Made by a program: the position numbers and the translations under genes. From Zingiber officinale (Eukaryota; Streptophyta; Magnoliopsida; Zingiberales; Zingiberaceae): 64,000 bases of DNA. Under the pieces are notes generated by a model. That model made no database searches and had not been told where the DNA came from. It saw nothing but the letters and a program-made list of their open reading frames with translations. Position 1 is the first letter of the stretch. The number at the start of each line of letters is the position of its first letter. Positions 59,225-64,000 of the stretch are shown one piece after another. The stretch lies in NCBI RefSeq assembly GCF_018446385.1, contig NC_055986.1:28269593-28333592 (forward strand). Reading direction: 5' to 3'.

Positions 59225-61149
59225 ATGCTATCATTGTTTGCTTCTGCTGCTGGTATTAGTTTATGTGGCTATTGCTCACTTATATTGCTATGCTTGCTTA
59301 TGTTGAGATATGTCCTCGTTGTAGGTGTTTAGTCCTTAGTTTACTTATTGGAAGTTTGTATATACCTTACATATTTTCTCTGTAGTTATGAGCAGTATTG
59401 TAGCAGATTAGTACTACTTCTGACCTTCTATTACTAGCCTAGGTTATGGTTTTAGGTATGAGCATTTATTATGGTTCTATTTTAGTACCTGCTATTTCCT
59501 TTATAAGACTGTATACTCTTGGCTCATTTTCTATTTGTATATTATGTTCATGCACTATCTTTCTTTTACCCGCTAAGTTCCAATATTCACCATCTCGCAA
59601 ATTGGTTTTCTTTCACCAAGTAACAGGTAGATGAGTCATGGATGCTTGGAGAGTCCCGGCTACCAGTCCAACGTCACACTAAAGGATAGTTTTCTGTTTG
59701 GTTTTGTTATTGTTTGGGTGGTATGTTGATTCTGTGTATTTTGTTTTTCAATAAGTCGATGTGAATTTTAGAGTCAAGTCTGGTGATTGCAGGTATTTTT
59801 GTTAGTGTCGTTGTTAGTCTTATGTTCGTATTGTTTTGTGTTTTCCGTTGTTGTGTGTTTACGTTCAGCCGTGTAGGCTTATTAAACTACGTGATTGTGT
59901 TTATTTTGTTCCAGCCTAGTGGGCTGATGATATAAACTGCGTGTTATGTTATTTCTATTTTATGTATGTTCCTAACCATGTGGACTGATGGTTATATAGA
60001 TGTATTGTGTGTATTTATTGCTTCAGATTGTCACCCGTACAGGGGAGATGTTGCCGGATTTTTGTCTGACAGAGACTCCTCTGGGGCGTGACATTTATTC
60101 CATCATTTTTTCTATCTCCGTCAGATAGACAATGATCTGTTCAAATTTCAAGCATGTCCTAAGGTCATTCTATTCAATAGGGTTCCTTCTCGAGGGGAAT
60201 GGAGAGACAACTTCTTCTTCATATGCCTTCCTTTTCCTCCACCTTATCCTGTAAACTGGCAGCAAGACCTTCCTTCCGTTCCCAACTTGGGCAATATCTC
60301 CAGGGATCCTTCCTTCTGTACTTCGATGAAAAAACTAAAAGGTGTCAAGTCTAACTTGCCCACATTGATCGTAGAAGGTTTACTATCTATTTTTGGATTT
60401 AGTCTCGCCAACATAGAATTGAGCGCCTCCTTTGGTAAGCTCAATTTCCTTATAAATGTTTGCTTATTACTTTTTTGATCATTTGTTATATGAGTTTTTA
60501 ATCCTCACTCATTTTCCTAGTTGAGACTATTATCTCAGTCTTTTTGTATAAGAATACTCGATTGACAAAAGCAGTTTTGACCGAAACTGGGAGAGGACTT
60601 ATTGAGGGAATGTTGTTTTAATCAACCTTCTTTCTCCCTTGGTTTGCTTCTTTCAGCCACGCCAACATGAGAACCATCTTCCGGCTCCTCAGGACAAGGC
60701 ACTCCTTTTGTCTTCAGGCCTAAAAAATCTCGATCAGAAGCTTCGGGTTCAAATTTACTCATATTATCCAACGTTGAACAAATTCCCATCACTGCGGCCA
60801 AAATTTCCTATGACCGAGGTAAAGAACTTATGTCCTCAACATGCAATCGTTCTCATTTTGCACTTGGTATGATGAGGCTTGTCCTTCTTATACCTATGTT
60901 TCATGCACTTCCTTAATAATTCCTTCTATTGAGACAACCTCCGATGTCCCTTCGCCAATTTCTTTACCGACTTTAGCTCCCCCTCCAACTATACCTCATG
61001 CGAAGCGGATTCCTTGTAGGCAATCTGCCAACCCAGGATCCAAAAGACTAGCATATGAGCAAAGTCCTGAATTAGTTGAGCCAACATCCTCCACCCAACC
61101 CTCTTTTGCTCCCTCACAATCACCCGATCTTTCCCTTGCTCCTCCTCCA

Positions 61150-63499
61150 TGTTGGTCGCTACTCAGAATTCCGTTATGTTTCCCTTGTACAAAAAATTTG
61201 TACAAGCACAGAACTTTCCTAACAACCTATGTGTTCCTCATGAGTTAAACTTGAATTGGAAACATAACTTAACATTCTTACTTCAAGTTCAACTCATGTA
61301 TTCTTCAGTAGTTAAAACTTGGATTGCAAACGATACTTAACATTATTAATCCAAGTTCATCCTATGTTACAGAAGTTGATTAAATATCTATTTCAAGGAT
61401 TGACTTCCAGGTTAAATATGGCGACGCACTTGACCTTCTTGGGTATGAGATCATCCACCACTTCCTAGACAAAGCCTTTCAAAGAAATTGGATATTTAAA
61501 CTCCTTATAGTAACCCTAGGTTTAACTACAAAGACATCAATAGAAGCACAAGATCAAAACACTAAATCGAAACACAAAAACGAAACATGAAATTGCTAGC
61601 CTCTTGTGTTGGTATTTCAGGATCCATACAAAGAACACAAACTAATTAATTTGAAGCGGAAATAATTAATTAGTTATACCTTTCTTTGTAAACAAAGACC
61701 TCTTGATCTTCTGCTGTATTCCTCTCCTCCTCTAGGATGTCGTGTGGGCGACGATCTACTAAGATGAAATCCACCCAAATCACTTCTTCTCCTCCAAGAA
61801 AATCTAACCACCAAAGAATGCCAAAATAGGAAACTTCCTTCTCTTCTCCTTCCTCTCCCAACAACCGGTCACAAGAAGATGCCACTTGATGTGCCACCGG
61901 CCCTAAGGAAACAAAAAGAATAGGAAGGGAAAAAGAGAGAGTGCCGGCCACCAAGGAATAGAATAGAAAGAGGAGGAGCCGACCCTTATGGAGCAAGAGA
62001 ATTAAGAGATGTGTGCTCTCCCATAAGGCACCCTCTACCTCTCTTTTATAATCTTTAGTCATGGCAAAAAAAGGAAATTTTAATAACAATTAAAATCTCT
62101 CTTTTAAATTTCCTATTGTGATGGCTATAAAAGGAAAGTTATAAAATTAATCTCTCGCTTTTAAACAATATAGAAGGCTACAAAAAAGGAAAGATTAAAA
62201 TTAAAACTTCTCTTTTAACTCATGGTTATAAAAAAGGAAAGCTTTATCAAAATTAAAATCTCTCTTTTAAACATTATAGATAACTACAAATAAGGAAAGA
62301 TTTTAACAAAATTAAAATCTCTCTTTTAATCCTTTGTAGATAGCTATAAAAAACATATTTTAAAATTTAAAACTCTCTTTTAAAACCATGCGGATGGCTA
62401 TAAAAGGAAAGATTTTAATAAAATAAAATCCCCTTTTAATCTTAGTGGTTGACCCCTAGCTTGGACACCAAGCCATGCTTTGACCGGCCACTTCTTGGGC
62501 TCCAAGTTAATGCTTGGCCGACCCCCTTGCACCAAGCAAGGATGTGTCCGACCCATTACTTGGGTAAGAAGTGGACTTTGTGGATATAAGGCTTTATAGA
62601 GGCTATAATATAGACCAAGAGGAGGAATTGGTTTTGGTTTCCCGATGAGCTTGAGCTTCCTGTGTTCCCCCCAAACACCCAACTCAAGTTCATCAATAAT
62701 AACTCATACCACTAAAGAGTTATTATTGAACTACGCACCAATCTCATATTACATTATGAGCTCCTTCTTATTATGAGTGTGTTAATCTCCCTGTGCTTAA
62801 GATATCGAATGCCCATTAATTAAATGAGTTACTGACACTCACTTAATTAACATCTAGCTCCAAGAGTAGTACAACTCAATTTCATTGTCATGTCGGACTA
62901 TGTCCACCTGTAGAGTTTATATGATAATCCTTATGAGCTCCTCAAGGGAACATCATCAACCTAGATTACTAGGACACAGTTTCCTTCTATAATCAACAAC
63001 ACACCATATAAATAATATTATTTCCCAACTTATCGGGTCTATTGATCCAACTGAATAAATCTCACACATTGATAAATTAAAGAAATAAATACTAAGTATA
63101 TGTGTTTGTTATTATATCTGGATTAAGCGCACATACATCCATAATAACAGAGATCCTGTTCTTTTATGCATTCAGTATAAAAAGAACAACCTCAAATGGT
63201 CCTGCTCAATACACTCATAGTGTACTAGTGTAATTTTATAGTCAAGATAAACTAATACCAAATTACACTACAATCATTCCAATGGTTTGTCCCAACCCAT
63301 CTTGGTTGTGAGCTACTATTTATAATTTATAAGAAACTGATAATATAATCTTCTATGTGACACCACACACCATGTTATCTATAATATAAATTAAATAGAC
63401 AACTACATTTTACATAAATGCAAGCATTTGACCAATGTGATTCTTATTTCAAAATAAATGTTCATACAAAAAGTTAGGCTTTTAGTATATATCATAACA
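61150..63499 (-). mobile_element. 3' LTR of a large-LTR copia element (2,350 bp)
   Basis: The plus strand reads TGTTGGTCGCTACTCAG...TATATCATAACA. It is the same family as 20613-23298 but clearly more diverged, with the shared block at 61405-61490 and a TATA-like TTATAAAAGAGAGG (minus, near 62045). It is followed by a PPT (63500-63513, minus AAGTGGGAGAT) and pol-end sequence. Its far LTR lies beyond the window. Frame 61670-62089 is the leader region. Confidence 0.9.
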
Positions 63500-63628
63500 A
63501 TCTCCCACTTATACTAAAAGACTATGTTGTCATATATGCTGTCATACATCTGATTCTCATCCCCTCAACATGCCCATCAAAAGTTCTCGCCGGAAGGGCC
63601 TTAGTGAAAGGATCTGCCAGGTTATCTT
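63500..63628 (-). pseudogene. Copia pol 3' end fragment
   Basis: It matches 23299-23425 (end of RNase H region and PPT) of the inner copia element, e.g. CCTCAACATGCCCATCAAAAG and GTGAAAGGATCTG blocks. It is cut at 63629 by another LTR. Confidence 0.7.
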
Positions 63629-64000
63629 TGTTAGAACTTTCGAGCCGCAAAAACCGCTTTTTGCGTTACGGAAACCCCAAAGTTCTTAGCCGCTGGATCC
63701 GTGCGAAGATAAAAAATTTCATGTACTTAGTTTTTCTACTCTAGATCTACTTTAGATCTACATGATCAGGAGTATACCTTTGAAGCGAAGCCCTTCGCAA
63801 TCCCGCAAGTCCAAGGTTCTTCGGATCTCAAGTGTATTCAAACGTACACACCTCTAGTAGTATCCACACGAACAAGAAGTGATTCTCAAACCACTCTAGA
63901 TGGAGAAGAGAGCACCACAAGTGTGCTAGCACTCCCTAGGGCTCTCGGGTAGGATTGAAAAAGTGAGAAAAGAGAGAACGTAAGAAGAAGCAATGAATCT
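63629..64000 (-). mobile_element. Edge of a further LTR inserted in the copia element
   Basis: It begins TGTTAGAACTTTCGAGCCGC within copia pol-end sequence that is otherwise collinear with 23299 onward. The orientation by analogy is minus (TGTT...ending of copia LTRs). It runs off the window, so length and target duplication are unknown. Confidence 0.55.

Larger units (their letters stand above)
51499..60093 (+). mobile_element. Tekay-like solo LTR (about 2.95 kb without its insert), TSD TTTAT
   Basis: It starts TGTAAAATACCAAATCAG and ends CTCTGGGGCGTGACA, flanked by TTTAT at 51494-51498 and 60094-60098. The insert 53586-59224 plus its ATGCT duplicate splits it into 51499-53585 and 59230-60093. 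The left half has a transcribed-leader-like region (51760-52370), whose short frames are not genes, and an internal repeat of CCACTC...GGGTAGTGGTAGCT (53258-53345). No PBS or internal domain. Typical of chromovirus (Del/Tekay) LTRs by its ends. Confidence 0.9.
51172..61149 (+). pseudogene. Second 'putative gypsy-type transposon' ORF, split by a nested LTR
   Basis: N-terminal piece 51172-51498 (ATG at 51172, an early in-frame TGA at about 51190, then SGLQFPLHPFFVDVIRYF and LHQLIPQSFKILSG). The middle piece resumes at 60099 (GEWRDNFFFICLPFP) and runs with breaks to about 60870. The C-terminal Pro/Ser-rich piece 60900-61149 includes PTLAPPPTIP. Domain order matches the pseudogene at 7852-13890. 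The insertion 51499-60093 separates N-terminal and middle pieces; a copia LTR cuts the end at 61150. Stops and shifts show it is not functional. Confidence 0.72.

Overview
The window is nuclear DNA of a flowering plant with a large, repeat-rich genome. Two spliced host genes with GT-AG introns sit among layers of nested LTR retrotransposons. The style of the LTRs suggests a monocot, possibly ginger/banana order (inference from general familiarity; no search was run). There are no bacterial operons, CRISPR arrays, rRNA or tRNA genes.

Layout. 1-6627 (+): a SIRE-like Ty1/copia element cut by the window edge, with decayed gag end, AT-rich minisatellite, long pol ORF, polypurine tract and 3' LTR. 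6628-42245: remains of what is probably the 3' part of a large Tat-like Ty3/gypsy element. It holds a 109-bp tandem array, an antisense pseudogene of the 'putative gypsy-type transposon' family, a coiled-coil ORF, a 110-bp satellite and an LTR-like segment. It was hit by three solo LTRs (8258-10660, 11381-13779, 14798-16732). About 4.5 kb of it was then tandemly duplicated (15269-36840 and 36841-41480). One duplicate was later invaded by a gag-only copia-like element (18539-35638, TSD TTACC), itself invaded by a 9.9-kb copia element (20613-30492, TSD AGTAG). 42365-49072 is a genic island: a two-exon Agenet/Tudor-like gene (+) and a 15-exon flap endonuclease 1 gene (-). 50550-61149 (+): a second copy of the gypsy-type pseudogene, split by a Tekay-like solo LTR (51499-60093, TSD TTTAT). 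That LTR contains a gag-only element (53586-59224, TSD ATGCT), whose gag is split by another solo LTR (55746-57194, TSD GCCAT). 61150-64000: a copia LTR and pol edge, interrupted by one more LTR.

Most insertion boundaries were placed to the base using TG...CA ends and exact 5-bp target duplications, so the order of events can be read directly.

Most notable signal: several unrelated LTR families and both satellites are built from tandem stem-loops whose two arms change together between units. The clearest case is 5682-5837, where a 41-bp unit keeps its core but carries a different, still complementary, 7-bp outer stem in each copy. Five LTRs also carry arrays of long palindromes just upstream of their TATA-like box, with a different palindrome per family, and unit number differs between the two LTRs of single elements. 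FEN1 stops at the start of its PCNA-binding motif and uses a GC-AG intron.
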